From Candidatus Methanophagaceae archaeon GoMg1 (GTDB lineage: Archaea; Halobacteriota; Syntropharchaeia; Alkanophagales; Methanospirareceae), in contig QBUL01000183.1 of NCBI GenBank assembly GCA_013180605.1, forward strand, positions 1 to 45,421: a stretch of 45,421 bases of DNA. The letters run 5' to 3'. A program made the translations under genes and the position numbers. The notes under the pieces were generated by a model. The model saw only the letters and a list, made by a program, of their open reading frames with translations, had not been told where the DNA came from and made no database searches. Position 1 is the stretch's first letter. The number at the start of each line of letters is the position of its first letter. Below are positions 24,066-33,334 of this stretch, one piece after another.

Positions 24066-24931
24066 GCCTGAACTTGAACTTCCTGACCGAGCGGGGTTAT
24101 CTACCGCCAGATCAGTTGAATGATCGAGACTGGATAGATATAACATTGAGCAGTGAGGATGTAAGGGCTATAACGTCACATATATTCAGCATATCTAAAG
24201 ATATAAACCCGATCCAATTTTTATCCCTCGAAGACCGGCGAATTATGTTGTACTTTTACTGCGACCAAGATATCGATTATTCGTGGTTTAGCAGAAGACT
24301 GGAGGAAAGAGAAGAGTTTGCTGATAGATACAGAGCAAACTGCACAAACTACGGTATATTAGTCGCAAAGAGGAACATCCACAAAGGGAATGCGCTCAAG
24401 CAATTCGCTTCGATGGTCGATGTTCCAATAAATAGGATTGCAAAGTTCGGTGATCAGGGGCAGAAAGGAGGGAACGACCACGAACTTCTCGCATATCCTG
24501 GAAGTTTCTCGGTCTATCGCGCAGATGAAGCCAATAGCAATACCTTTAACAGTCATGAATTATTCAATATATCAAATGCTGCTGGAACTCTTTGGGTGCT
24601 GGAGCGATTGAACTTTGTATCATCTGATAATTCAAGAATTAAGGCATCGATGGATATGCCTTTCATTCAGTTTAAAGCGACTTATCAGGCAGCAGCCTTT
24701 GATATGGACGGGACGCTCCTATCCGCTGGGCAGTCCAGACCTTCAGATGATATGTACAGGATGCTGGCATCGTTGCTTGAGAATGGAATACCAATCGTAA
24801 TTATAACCGCGAGAAACGCAGAAGAAATGGACCGTATGTTTTTGCGTGGATTCAGGAGATACTTTGATGAGATACCAAAAAATCTCTTCCTCTTCTTGTG
24901 CAATGGTGCTGCGCTTCTAAACAGTCATTAA
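24062..24931 (+). CDS. HAD-type phosphatase modules in permuted order
   Basis: 289 residues. Around 115-150 there are the late HAD (Cof/MPGP type) motifs: KGNALKQFASM with the catalytic-type lysine, then FGDQGQKGGNDHE. Only afterwards, at about 215-265, come the early motifs: AAFDMDGTLLSAG with the Asp nucleophile, then IPIVIITARNAEEMD. The protein stops shortly after (CNGAALLNSH). It is either a circularly permuted HAD protein or the end of one HAD domain fused to the start of a second, truncated one. Upstream ATGA overlap with the 80-residue gene. Confidence 0.7.
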   Translation: MSLNLNFLTERGYLPPDQLNDRDWIDITLSSEDVRAITSHIFSISKDINPIQFLSLEDRRIMLYFYCDQDIDYSWFSRRLEEREEFADRYRANCTNYGILVAKRNIHKGNALKQFASMVDVPINRIAKFGDQGQKGGNDHELLAYPGSFSVYRADEANSNTFNSHELFNISNAAGTLWVLERLNFVSSDNSRIKASMDMPFIQFKATYQAAAFDMDGTLLSAGQSRPSDDMYRMLASLLENGIPIVIITARNAEEMDRMFLRGFRRYFDEIPKNLFLFLCNGAALLNSH

Positions 24932-24934
24932 TCG

Positions 24935-24989
24935 CCGAATCTTCAGAAAATCACATTATTATCTTATTTTTCCTCAAATAACCTATTTA
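24935..24989 (+). promoter_or_regulatory. Shared 55-bp leader element, copy 2
   Basis: Same length and same outer blocks as 21452-21506, about 10 differences, mostly in the middle. The terminal CCTATTTA (TATA-like) ends 28 bases before ATG 25018 of the asparagine synthetase gene, consistent with a leaderless transcript. Confidence 0.6.
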
Positions 24990-25017
24990 AGGGTGGATAA
25001 GAAATGAATTATTATTT

Positions 25018-26610
25018 ATGTGCTCGATATGCGGCTATTTTTCTGATGAAAAAGTGCCGACACGTATCGTTACCGATATGCTCCAAAAGACAGAGCATAG
25101 AGGTCCTGATGCGCATGGATTGTATGTGGATGGGGAGATTCAAGCGAGTAGCGAGATAAGCAATTTGGAAAGCAGTGAAAAGGCAAGAGCATGTCTTGGG
25201 CATTCAAGGCTGAGCGTCGTTGGAGGCGACGATGCGATACAGCCATTCCGGTCTTGTGATGGCTCTTTATCGCTGGTACTCAATGGCGAGATATATAATT
25301 ATCACGAATTGCAGGGACTATTGAGTAAAGAGCATGCAATAGAAGATGAGGATAACGGTAGCGAGGTTCTATTGCACCTGATAGGGGAAATCTACGATGG
25401 CGATTTGCTGAGAACCGTGCAGTCGGTCGTAAAGATGCTAAACGGCATGTATGCCTTCGCAGTTACAGATGGCGATGAGGTCGTAATCACAAGGGACCCG
25501 GTCGGTATAAAGCCGATATATTATGTAGAAGAGGATGGGAGTGTCTATTTCTGCTCTGAGAAGAAGGGGCTTTATGATATTGAAGGTAAAATCAAAAGTA
25601 TACCACCCGGAAAGATATTGAGGGCAAATAAAGATGGGATATCTATGCATCAAGGTGTGAGAATCGAGCGACCACAGATAGATATTATGGATTTCGATGA
25701 AGCAGTGACTTTGTATAAGAGTGCATTAACTGACACAGTGGAGAGTATGTTGAGGGGATTGAGCATGGATAAGGTCGGGATGATATCCTCTGGCGGTGTG
25801 GATTCGGTATTGATAGCAAAGCTCATATCGGATTTCGGGTGGGATTTAAGATGCTATTGTGTTGGCAAAAAAGACTCTGAGGATGTAAAGAACGCGGAAA
25901 AGGTAGCTAATGATTTGGGATTGAATTTAAGCGTGATTCATATTGATGAGCGAAAAGTGGAGACGATACTGCCAGAGATTATCGAATCTACCGAGATGGA
26001 GTGTCTCCTTCAGGTAGAGGTCGCAGTACCAATGTATCTTGCAGCGAAGGCTGCATCAGAAGACGGAATAAAAGTAATGTTCACGGGACAAGGTGCGGAT
26101 GAGTTATTTGCAGGTTACTGGTGGTATAAGGACATTGTAAACGAGGACGGGTTCTTGAAACTTCACAACAAGTTATGGGAAGACATTGACTTAGCCTATG
26201 ACGATACGCTTGAAAGGGAAGATAAAGTTACAATGGCAAATTCCATTGAGTTACGGGTTCCATACCTGGATAGAAATGTTGTACAATGTGCAATGAGAAT
26301 TTCTCCACGACTTAAGATAAGGAATAGCAAGGATTCGACCAGGAAATGGGTTCACAGGAATGTAGCAGCGAGGGTTGGTGTGCCTGAGTACACAGCGTAT
26401 CGTGAGAAGGATATGGCGCAATCAGGATCGGGTGTGCATGATATAGTAAAAAAGGTTGCAGAGGAATACTTTGAAGGGAAAAAGGTTGATGATGTCGAGA
26501 ACGCTGATAAGGGTTCGAACTATCGATATTTGGATGAGGATTATGGAACGCCAGAGATGCGGGCATATATGCATGAGATAGCAGAGGATAACCAATGCCT
26601 TGAGGGATGA
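25018..26610 (+). CDS. asnB: Asparagine synthase (glutamine-hydrolysing) family amidotransferase
   Basis: 530 residues. Cys2 is the glutaminase nucleophile (MCSICGYFSD), with HRGPDAHG, a conserved NGEIYNYHEL loop, and the ATP-pyrophosphatase P-loop SSGGVDSVLIAKL, then GQGADELFAGY. AsnB transfers glutamine amide nitrogen to aspartate or, in paralogues, to other carboxylates. ATG 25018 puts Cys at position 2, as the mechanism requires. It shares a leader element with the methyltransferase gene at 21533, so it may serve the same pathway rather than general asparagine supply. Confidence 0.92.
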   Translation: MCSICGYFSDEKVPTRIVTDMLQKTEHRGPDAHGLYVDGEIQASSEISNLESSEKARACLGHSRLSVVGGDDAIQPFRSCDGSLSLVLNGEIYNYHELQGLLSKEHAIEDEDNGSEVLLHLIGEIYDGDLLRTVQSVVKMLNGMYAFAVTDGDEVVITRDPVGIKPIYYVEEDGSVYFCSEKKGLYDIEGKIKSIPPGKILRANKDGISMHQGVRIERPQIDIMDFDEAVTLYKSALTDTVESMLRGLSMDKVGMISSGGVDSVLIAKLISDFGWDLRCYCVGKKDSEDVKNAEKVANDLGLNLSVIHIDERKVETILPEIIESTEMECLLQVEVAVPMYLAAKAASEDGIKVMFTGQGADELFAGYWWYKDIVNEDGFLKLHNKLWEDIDLAYDDTLEREDKVTMANSIELRVPYLDRNVVQCAMRISPRLKIRNSKDSTRKWVHRNVAARVGVPEYTAYREKDMAQSGSGVHDIVKKVAEEYFEGKKVDDVENADKGSNYRYLDEDYGTPEMRAYMHEIAEDNQCLEG

Positions 26611-26659
26611 CAAAGATGAGGAAGGGGGTTTTGGTAAAGCATGAAAGATTGGAAAAAGT

Positions 26660-27070
26660 TCATGCACTGAAAACCAGAAGCCCTATGCCCAGATACCTTT
26701 TCGGGGACAGATTCTCACCAAGGAATAAAGAGGATAAAAGGAGGACGAAAAGAGGCGATATGTAAAATAGTGGTGTTACTCTTGATACTTCTTCTATCAG
26801 AAGTGCTTTATTGTAAAGAACGAAAAGTAAACCCAAAATCATTCCGATTACGAAAATCATGAGATAAAACGAGAGATAGAGATAATTCTGTAAGTGGAAA
26901 TTGGAAGAAGAGAAAATAAAAAGAACCGAAACGGCAGGTATCAGAGTGACTGTTAGGAAAATCTGATAGGAAAAAGCATCTTTGATATGGTGTGTCAGAA
27001 CGAACTTGTCCACTATCACTACCACAGCCCATAGGGTTGAAGCCAAAAAAGCGAGGATAAACCATTGCAT
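26660..27070 (-). CDS. EamA/DMT-type transporter, single half
   Basis: 136 residues with four to five transmembrane helices. It matches one EamA repeat (FLASTLWAVVVIVDKFVL at the N-terminus; FLGENLSPKRYLGIGLLV at the C-terminus). Two-repeat members are about 290 residues. It stops directly after LLVFSA, so it may be a natural single-repeat protein or a truncation; I cannot tell. Confidence 0.65.
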   Translation of the reverse strand: MQWFILAFLASTLWAVVVIVDKFVLTHHIKDAFSYQIFLTVTLIPAVSVLFIFSSSNFHLQNYLYLSFYLMIFVIGMILGLLFVLYNKALLIEEVSRVTPLFYISPLFVLLLSSLFLGENLSPKRYLGIGLLVFSA

Positions 27071-27125
27071 ATGAATATCTATGTGATGCCCTAAGAATAA
27101 TAAGATAGTGAGGGAGTATTTTTAT

Positions 27126-27407
27126 TCATAGCATTCTCGGGCTTTTGAAATACCCTTTCTCTTTCTTGGGTGCATTCCGCAACACTTCCGACTGGCTTAA
27201 TGCCTCCTTCGGTTCGTCTTTCCTTACCACGTCTTTTATGCCAATTACGTTATATGTGGGCTCTACATCTTCAGTGTCTAATTCATCCAGCACGGCGAAA
27301 TAATCTAATATCGAGCTCAACTGCTTCTCAAATAGTTCCTTCTCCGCTTCACTCAACTCTATCCTTGCCAACCATCCTATATGCTCTATCTCCTCTTTTC
27401 GTAGCAT
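27126..27407 (-). CDS. gatC: Asp/Glu-tRNA amidotransferase subunit C
   Basis: 93 residues. GatC signatures: IEHIGWLARIELSEAEKELF, LDYFAVLDELDTEDVEPTYN, KDEPKEALSQSEVLRNAPKKE, GYFKSP. GatC stabilises GatA in GatCAB, which amidates mischarged Asp-tRNA(Asn) or Glu-tRNA(Gln). ATG 27407 (MLRKEEIEHI) is chosen as the family start; the frame extends upstream to 27506. gatA and gatB are not adjacent. Confidence 0.92.
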   Translation of the reverse strand: MLRKEEIEHIGWLARIELSEAEKELFEKQLSSILDYFAVLDELDTEDVEPTYNVIGIKDVVRKDEPKEALSQSEVLRNAPKKEKGYFKSPRML

Positions 27408-27597
27408 AACTCTTTTTTGCTCCGCAAAAACCTTTACTAAAAATACACGTTTCTTTGGTATAAAAGTACTTTGTATTTTCATGCCAAAGGTTGTTGGCAG
27501 TAACAATTAAATTGCAATTGATAAATCTATTGCTTTAGAGGCTACATTTCTCGATTTTTAACTAACCAATCTCCCCTTTTTGGTGCAAGCCTAAACA

Positions 27598-29571
27598 TTA
27601 ACGCCTCCTTTCTTTGTTTTTTCCCTTTACCCTCTCGGACAACTTCTTGCTGAATATCTTACGATAAAATGTAAATTCCCTATTTAGTGAATCAACATTA
27701 TTATTCTTAGTCCTAAATCCATGTGATTCCCCCTCATATTCAACATACTCATATTCAATTCCTCTTTCTTTGAGTGCATGGGCTACTTCTCTTGAACAAT
27801 CTGGTGTAACAATTTTATCATCACTCCCCTGAAAAATAATCATTGGGGCTTTTAATCGGTCTAAATGGTACATAGGAGAACGATCTTTATATTCTTTCTC
27901 TCCTTCAGGAAGTTTTGTGCCAATTAAATTGTCAATATAGTGTGATTCAAACTTATGAGTATGTTCCACTAAGGTAATAAGATTGCCAATGCCAAAATAA
28001 CTTGCTCCAACTTTAAAAATATCTGGATACATGGTCATAACTCGCTGTACCATATACCCACCTGCACTTCCTCCTCTAACCGCAACCTTAGATCCATCTA
28101 CTTTTCCTTCTTTTATTACGTATCTCACAGCATCTGCCACGTCTTCCGCATCAATCACCCCCCATAGGGAAAGCAATGCATCTCTATATTCTCGCCCATA
28201 GCCTGTACTTCCACGGTAGTCTACATCTATTACCGCGAACCCCGCAGATGTCCAGAATTGGATGATGAATGAAAAGGAGCCACGTGTGCTGGCTGTGGGA
28301 CCGCCATGTGCCAACACCAACAGGGGAGGATTATCATCTTCTGGAGCTGCATATCTGCTATTCTTAGGCATGTAAAGAAAACCATGAGATTGCTTTTCAT
28401 CCTTTTTGGAATAGGTAATGAACTCAGGCATGGATATATCACCTCTTTTCATTTCAATACTCGAACTTCTTTTTAAAACGTCCAAGTTTTTAGAATCCAT
28501 ATCTAGAGAGTATATGGCTGCCGCCTTCTTATTGCTTGCACCAATAAAGAATACTCTATCCTCGTCATCGGTTCTTATATTACTACACTTGGATAAATCA
28601 CTTTCAACTAAAGATAGCGATTTCTTTTTAGGGTCAATTACTACGAGATAATCAACTCCATCTTTAACCTTTTTCGCTATTATTCTGTTATCAGAGAGGA
28701 AATCATAATTATTCTGCCCGAATACCCAATGAGGCGCACCAAATTCTGCCTGCTCCGAAGTGATTCTCTCTATTTTATCCGTATAACAATACAGATTCCA
28801 CCAATTCTCAGATGAAGAACCTACCGCTTTGTCCATAACAAAGCAGAGTTTGTTTTCTCTATCAAATCGCGGGAAGCAGATAGAAATATCTCTTCCACCA
28901 GCAACCTTTTTTACATCATGCAGCGCATTCTTTTCAGATGTTCCTATCATTAATTCTGTACTATCCCAAGGCATATAGGGGTGATTCCACTGGAGCCAGG
29001 CAACTTTATCCCCTGTTGGTGAGAAGATGGGGTCAGCATAAAAGTCGTAACCTTTTGCGATGATACTCGGTTCAGATATACCATCTGAGTTTAGATTTAA
29101 AACCGCTAAGAAATTCGCGTTCTCTTTATTATTATATTCTTTTTCATATACGAATAGAAGCTTTTTCCCATCGGGACTTACCGTTAGAGAGGCATATTTA
29201 CCCAATGATCCATCCTCATTCTTCAAAGGAGTAAGTGGTTGTGCTTTAGAAGAATCCTCCAACTGCATGTAAATACGCTGATCCTGGAAATTAACAAAAT
29301 AAATGATATTATTAAAGACCGTGTATGCCCCACCACCATATTCATGGACTCTAGTCCTCACATTGAACTCAGAAGGAGTAATATCCCTTTGCTTCCCTGT
29401 TTCATCTCTCTGAACAACAACATATCTGCCTTTTTCGGCTGGTCTCATCTCAAGCCAATACGCCTTTTTACCTTCTAGCTGTATCTCACTCAATCCTATA
29501 ACATCAGAGAAAACATCTTCAGCAGAAATTGCGGGTTCCCACTGTGTAAACGGTGTTTTTTTGCTCTTCAC
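27598..29571 (-). CDS. S9-family (acylaminoacyl/dipeptidyl) peptidase
   Basis: About 657 residues. An N-terminal beta-propeller of repeated WD-like strands precedes an alpha/beta-hydrolase domain. The catalytic triad is Ser in GGSAGGYMV, Asp in GSDDKIVTP and His in GESHGF. Cytoplasmic peptidase on short peptides. The open frame continues to 29637, but that extra N-terminus (RKEDVEKLRR) is the C-terminus of a deleted afpA flavoprotein gene. GTG 29571 (VKSKKTPF), with GGGGGAGA about 11 bases upstream, is the likelier start. Confidence 0.88.
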   Translation of the reverse strand: MKSKKTPFTQWEPAISAEDVFSDVIGLSEIQLEGKKAYWLEMRPAEKGRYVVVQRDETGKQRDITPSEFNVRTRVHEYGGGAYTVFNNIIYFVNFQDQRIYMQLEDSSKAQPLTPLKNEDGSLGKYASLTVSPDGKKLLFVYEKEYNNKENANFLAVLNLNSDGISEPSIIAKGYDFYADPIFSPTGDKVAWLQWNHPYMPWDSTELMIGTSEKNALHDVKKVAGGRDISICFPRFDRENKLCFVMDKAVGSSSENWWNLYCYTDKIERITSEQAEFGAPHWVFGQNNYDFLSDNRIIAKKVKDGVDYLVVIDPKKKSLSLVESDLSKCSNIRTDDEDRVFFIGASNKKAAAIYSLDMDSKNLDVLKRSSSIEMKRGDISMPEFITYSKKDEKQSHGFLYMPKNSRYAAPEDDNPPLLVLAHGGPTASTRGSFSFIIQFWTSAGFAVIDVDYRGSTGYGREYRDALLSLWGVIDAEDVADAVRYVIKEGKVDGSKVAVRGGSAGGYMVQRVMTMYPDIFKVGASYFGIGNLITLVEHTHKFESHYIDNLIGTKLPEGEKEYKDRSPMYHLDRLKAPMIIFQGSDDKIVTPDCSREVAHALKERGIEYEYVEYEGESHGFRTKNNNVDSLNREFTFYRKIFSKKLSERVKGKNKERRR

Positions 29572-29576
29572 TACAT

Positions 29577-29905
29577 CTTCTATCTCCCCCACTCGACTTA
29601 AAACTGTGATACCACGCATTCTTCGCAACTTCTCCACGTCCTCTTTCCGGATTCGTAACTTCAGGTCACTGCCGTTGGGCAGTTTTCCCTGATAAAAAAG
29701 GAGCGTTTGGTCCTAATTCTGGACTTACCTTTGGAAATTGCTCTTTAACTTCTTTCAAGAGCTTGTAGAACTTTAAAACCGCCTTTCCCTCCCTGGAGAG
29801 GTAAACATGAACCTCTAAGTTGTACTTATTTGTGAGTTCCTCCATGAGACTCACGCACTCGGTTAACTTATCCCCGGAGCCTGTAATCCCCCATGCTATC
29901 CTCAT
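29577..29905 (-). pseudogene. Internally deleted archaeoflavoprotein (AfpA-like)
   Basis: Starts like AfpA/DmrB flavoproteins (MRIAWGITGSGDKL, LEVHVYLSREGKAVLKFY, LGPNAPFLSGK). At 29685-29700 it jumps to the family's C-terminal sequence in another frame (LPNGSDLKLRIRKEDVEKL). The central 80 or so residues, with the FMN-binding segment, are missing (family length about 190). The remaining 3' end is in frame with the S9 peptidase gene. An in-frame ATG at 29968 extends the N-terminus but looks less natural. Confidence 0.7.
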
Positions 29906-29968
29906 ATTTATACTGTGATTATTCAATTTATTGTGATATAAATCATAAATCTTTTTCGCATCTTCCAC

Positions 29969-30626
29969 ACAACTAACCCATCGAAATAGAGCGTATCCAC
30001 GAGAAAAGAAACTTTGGTCTTATTTTCACCCTTTATTTTTATGTTCAGTCCATACGTTTCTACGCTATGCATGTGCCACCTTTTTATTTATTGCGCTTGC
30101 ACATATAAGATAATCGGGTGAAATGCAGCAAAAATAAAACCAGGGAAGCAATCAAAAAAAAATAGTAAGGGTATCCAAAGATCATGAGATAAATAAAAAT
30201 AAACATTCCGCCGTATATACCTGAAAATGAGATAGCAGAAGTGATTTTGATTATCAAGAAAAGACCGGATAGTTTTAAGCAGAAAATCCGCGAGCTAAAA
30301 GAAGCGATGAGTTTTGACTACTTTATCTCCAGAGACCTTCCTAAGCTTTGGTACTAACACCCACCTCAAATGTTGTCAGGAGGGTTTTTCTCTCTTCCTT
30401 TAACGGGAATTCCTCCAGATAAAGTTCTGTAGCTTCTTTAAGATTAATATTTAAATCTTTCAACGCATCTTCCCCTTTGACCTTTTTTTCATCCCTCGTT
30501 TATATCCCTTCAAACCCCCTATACAAACCCCATTCCTTTGCAATATCTATTGCTTCACGGTATTCACTCATTTTTAGCCCCATGTTAAGTTCTTTATACC
30601 TATACGCTTTATACACAGGTCTAAAT
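29969..30626. other. 658-bp region of gene debris
   Basis: No intact gene. On the minus strand it holds a hicB-like remnant (30341-30487) and a 27-codon frame MGLKMSEYREAID (30500-30583) followed by a stop. On the plus strand an open stretch ends DYFISRDLPKLWY at about 30357 without a good start; I do not recognise it. The rest (29969-30200) is AT-rich with nothing I can name. Confidence 0.5.
30341..30487 (-). pseudogene. HicB-family antitoxin C-terminal remnant
   Basis: The frame reads GEDALKDLNINLKEATELYL then EEFPLKEERKTLLTTFEV, close to the end of archaeal HicB proteins (EALxNLKEATELYLEEFP). The N-terminal strand region and any hicA partner are missing. Confidence 0.6.
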
Positions 30627-31499
30627 CTATAATTTTTCAGTAGGTTCAGTAGGTTCTGCCATGCTCAAATACAATCTGCTCCACCATATAACGGTTAAGG
30701 GAGAAATAATAATAACTGAGAGTATCGCGCTTAGTACCCATCCGATATATTCTATAAAGCCAAAAGACATAGAGACCATATTTGCTGCAAAAACAATAAG
30801 CCATAGCAATAAGACAGCGACTTTGTTACGCATAAACATCTTAAATCCTGTTTTAATACCTCTTATTGCTCCTAAATCGCCTATAACAACGGCATATCTT
30901 GGAAGTGCAAATATGATACTGATAATCAGGATGTAAAGAAACATAGCCAAAAAACCCAGTCCAAATACTGCAAATGTCGTAAACATTTCCACACGCGGGA
31001 ACCCTGAAAAGGCACTTAGTTTTGGAAGAATATATAAAATGCTTGGGACCAGAAAAACAATACCAACAGAAGATATCAAACCAAGGATAATGTCAGTGAA
31101 GAACAGACTTAGGAACTTCCTTTTTCCATATTCCATCATGTGAGAGAAGTTGGTGCGTCCGGTTTCTGTCGCCTCTTTCGCCATGCCGATAGCCCCAGCC
31201 CAGAAAAATGCGTTTATCAACATGCACAAAATTATAGTGATGATAATGGCGATTATAATTATGCCCATGCTTTGAATGATTTGAGGCAGAAGCTGAAGAA
31301 TAAGTCCAGGCGATGGTTCAGCGGATTTGGTAATGTAAGATAGCAAAGAAGGAATTATCGCCAGTATGGTAGCACCTATGATTATAATTGCCACTATGTG
31401 TGTTAGTATCGCACTAAACACAAAAGGAAGACAAATAGTCAAATTATTTTTCCATGTGTCGAACCCCTTTCCCATTACACTGCCAGTGTCTTCTACCAT
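30627..31499 (-). CDS. Polytopic membrane protein (DUF7847/glycerophosphoryl-diester-type membrane domain)
   Basis: 290 residues with about six transmembrane helices. The N-terminus GSVMGKGFDTWKNNLTICLP and the segment LPRYAVVIGDLGAIRGIKTG resemble a large archaeal family of uncharacterised membrane proteins. Function unknown. Convergent/divergent neighbours are unrelated, so it appears monocistronic. The stop lies just 5' of the debris region. Confidence 0.75.
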   Translation of the reverse strand: MVEDTGSVMGKGFDTWKNNLTICLPFVFSAILTHIVAIIIIGATILAIIPSLLSYITKSAEPSPGLILQLLPQIIQSMGIIIIAIIITIILCMLINAFFWAGAIGMAKEATETGRTNFSHMMEYGKRKFLSLFFTDIILGLISSVGIVFLVPSILYILPKLSAFSGFPRVEMFTTFAVFGLGFLAMFLYILIISIIFALPRYAVVIGDLGAIRGIKTGFKMFMRNKVAVLLLWLIVFAANMVSMSFGFIEYIGWVLSAILSVIIISPLTVIWWSRLYLSMAEPTEPTEKL

Positions 31500-31570
31500 G
31501 TTATTATCTACCAGAAATCTTTAGAGTATTTAAAAGAAGCTTTATGATTTCAAGTTCAAGATACAATTTT

Positions 31571-32557
31571 TTAGATGCTGCTTACTTTTGTGTAGATACC
31601 TTTCTCCGTAATCACCGCCGCTATCAACTCAAAAGGGGTGAAGTCAAATGCAGGATTGTAAACCTTCACATTAAGCGGAGCAATTTGCTTTCCACCAAAA
31701 AATATCAACTCCTCGGGGCTCCGTTCCTCTATCTCAACCTCCTTGTAACTCCTCTTCATGTCGAAACTGGAAAGAGGAGCGGCAACGTAAAAAGGTATGT
31801 TGTGCTCTTTCGCTACTACTGCGTGCATATAAGTCCCTATTTTGTTTATTACTCCCTCCTTAACCACGCGGTCGGCTCCTACTATTACCTTATCCACTTT
31901 ACCTTCTCGCATCACGGCGGCACTCATGCTATCGGTGATTAACGTAACCGGGATTTTGTCTTGGAGCAGTTCCCAAGCAGTTATTCTCGAACCCTGATTC
32001 AACGGTCTTGTCTCGCACGCTATTACTTCTATTCTTTTGCCTTTTTCTATCGCAGTTCTTATTACGCCCAGTGCAGTGCCCCAGTCAACACAAGCTAAAC
32101 GACCGGCATTGCAATGCGTCAATACGACATCGCCATCTTCCAGAAGCTCACTTCCATAATCCCCTATCTTTTTGTTCACCGCAACGTCTTCGTCGGCTAT
32201 TCTTTGCGCCTCTTCCAGCGCATACGTCTTCATCTCTTGCGTAGTCGTTCCAAGCAGTGCAGCGTTTAACGCTCTGTCGACGCCATAGGAGAGGTTGACC
32301 GCAGTAGGTCTCGCGTTTCTTAGTTTGTCAACTTCATCTTCTATATCTTTCTTACTGTTCCCGCGTATGCATGCTAAAACAACGCCGAACGCACCTGCAG
32401 CGCCCAGTGCGGGTGCACCCCGCACCTTTAATCGCTGTATTGCATCTATCAGCTGCTCTAATGTCTTGCACTCCAATATCTTGTATTCTGCGGGCAGTAA
32501 CGTCTGGTCTATTAGTTTTACCGAATCTTTTTCCTCATTCCAGTCTATTGTTCTCAT
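31571..32557 (-). CDS. mtnA: S-methyl-5-thioribose-1-phosphate isomerase
   Basis: 328 residues of the eIF2B-like family: RLKVRGAPALGAAGAFGV, VLTHCNAGRLACVDWGTALG with the catalytic Cys, TDSMSAAVM, KVIVGADRVV with the catalytic Asp, FYVAAPLSSFD. It isomerises methylthioribose 1-phosphate to the ribulose form in methionine salvage; radical SAM enzymes and methyltransferases feed such salvage. Starts MRTIDWNEE, normal for the family. Full length. Confidence 0.92.
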   Translation of the reverse strand: MRTIDWNEEKDSVKLIDQTLLPAEYKILECKTLEQLIDAIQRLKVRGAPALGAAGAFGVVLACIRGNSKKDIEDEVDKLRNARPTAVNLSYGVDRALNAALLGTTTQEMKTYALEEAQRIADEDVAVNKKIGDYGSELLEDGDVVLTHCNAGRLACVDWGTALGVIRTAIEKGKRIEVIACETRPLNQGSRITAWELLQDKIPVTLITDSMSAAVMREGKVDKVIVGADRVVKEGVINKIGTYMHAVVAKEHNIPFYVAAPLSSFDMKRSYKEVEIEERSPEELIFFGGKQIAPLNVKVYNPAFDFTPFELIAAVITEKGIYTKVSSI

Positions 32558-32563
32558 TTTTTA

Positions 32564-32620
32564 CTTCAGAGATAATTCAGTTCCAGCGTATTCTGAAGGA
32601 CAATTCTTTTTTGCTCTTCA
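32564..32620 (-). pseudogene. Short remnant of the MHEKDLYP nuclease family
   Basis: The reverse strand reads KKNCPSEYAGTELSLK, clearly homologous to KNCLSEYAGSELSLKRGK in the larger remnants at 43961 and 44537. Stops and frameshifts flank it. It lies in the otherwise featureless 353-bp gap between mtnA and the PIN toxin; I see nothing else in that gap. Confidence 0.65.
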
Positions 32621-32910
32621 TAGCTCCACGTCATTGAAGCTCTAACCACCCAGTCGATTCCAAGGCATCTACGGTTATATTTTAAATTTAAAGGCATTGG
32701 TAGTGAAAGCATCTATAAAATGAAAGTGAGAAGATTACACTGTTTCAAGCGGAAGTTATTTTTGAACCTAACACTTTTTACTTTTTTGTACTGCAACGAT
32801 TGATAATATGTAATTCATGATTTAAACTTTATTCCATTTAAATCATATCCGCAAATGCACTAACTTCTTTATCCTCGTCTTGCCGCGTTATATGCTATTA
32901 TGTTCTTGTT

Positions 32911-33330
32911 TTACATATCTTCCCGTAACAGTGCTCGGAAGCCTGCCTGTTGAAAATGCTCGTCTGTCGTTAAGGCATCCGTTAATCCATGGTCTTCCAT
33001 TACAATAAATGAAATACAGTCAGTCAATCCCCATTCTTTATCCTCTCGGCTCCGGTAAAAGTCTATTGCACGATGCACCAGTGTACGATCTACTGAAATG
33101 ACATTGACATTAGGGGTGGCGTAACAGCTATTGACGAAGGCAACAGCAGTAGACCGATTTGAACGTGCCAGTGCATTGCCTATTTCAAGTAATATCGCTT
33201 CTGTTATCCACACCTCGTGAGCAACACGCACCGAAGGAAGTAGTGCTTTGGCTTGCTCGTGATAGACATCGTTTGGATTGAGTAATGCCAGCACATATGC
33301 AGTATCGAGAAAAAAACGAGTGCCATTCAT
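32911..33330 (-). CDS. PIN-domain toxin (VapC-like)
   Basis: About 139 residues. PIN signature: FFLDTAYVLALLNPNDVYHE (Asp), EAILLEIGNAL (Glu), EWGLTDCISFIVMEDHG (Asp) and a final Asp in ALTTDEHF. Acts as an RNase in toxin-antitoxin pairs. ATG 33330 (MNGTRFF) fits the family; the frame is open upstream to 33444, inside the antitoxin gene. It follows the AF2212-like antitoxin by 4 bases. Confidence 0.88.
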   Translation of the reverse strand: MNGTRFFLDTAYVLALLNPNDVYHEQAKALLPSVRVAHEVWITEAILLEIGNALARSNRSTAVAFVNSCYATPNVNVISVDRTLVHRAIDFYRSREDKEWGLTDCISFIVMEDHGLTDALTTDEHFQQAGFRALLREDM

Positions 33331-33334
33331 ATTT

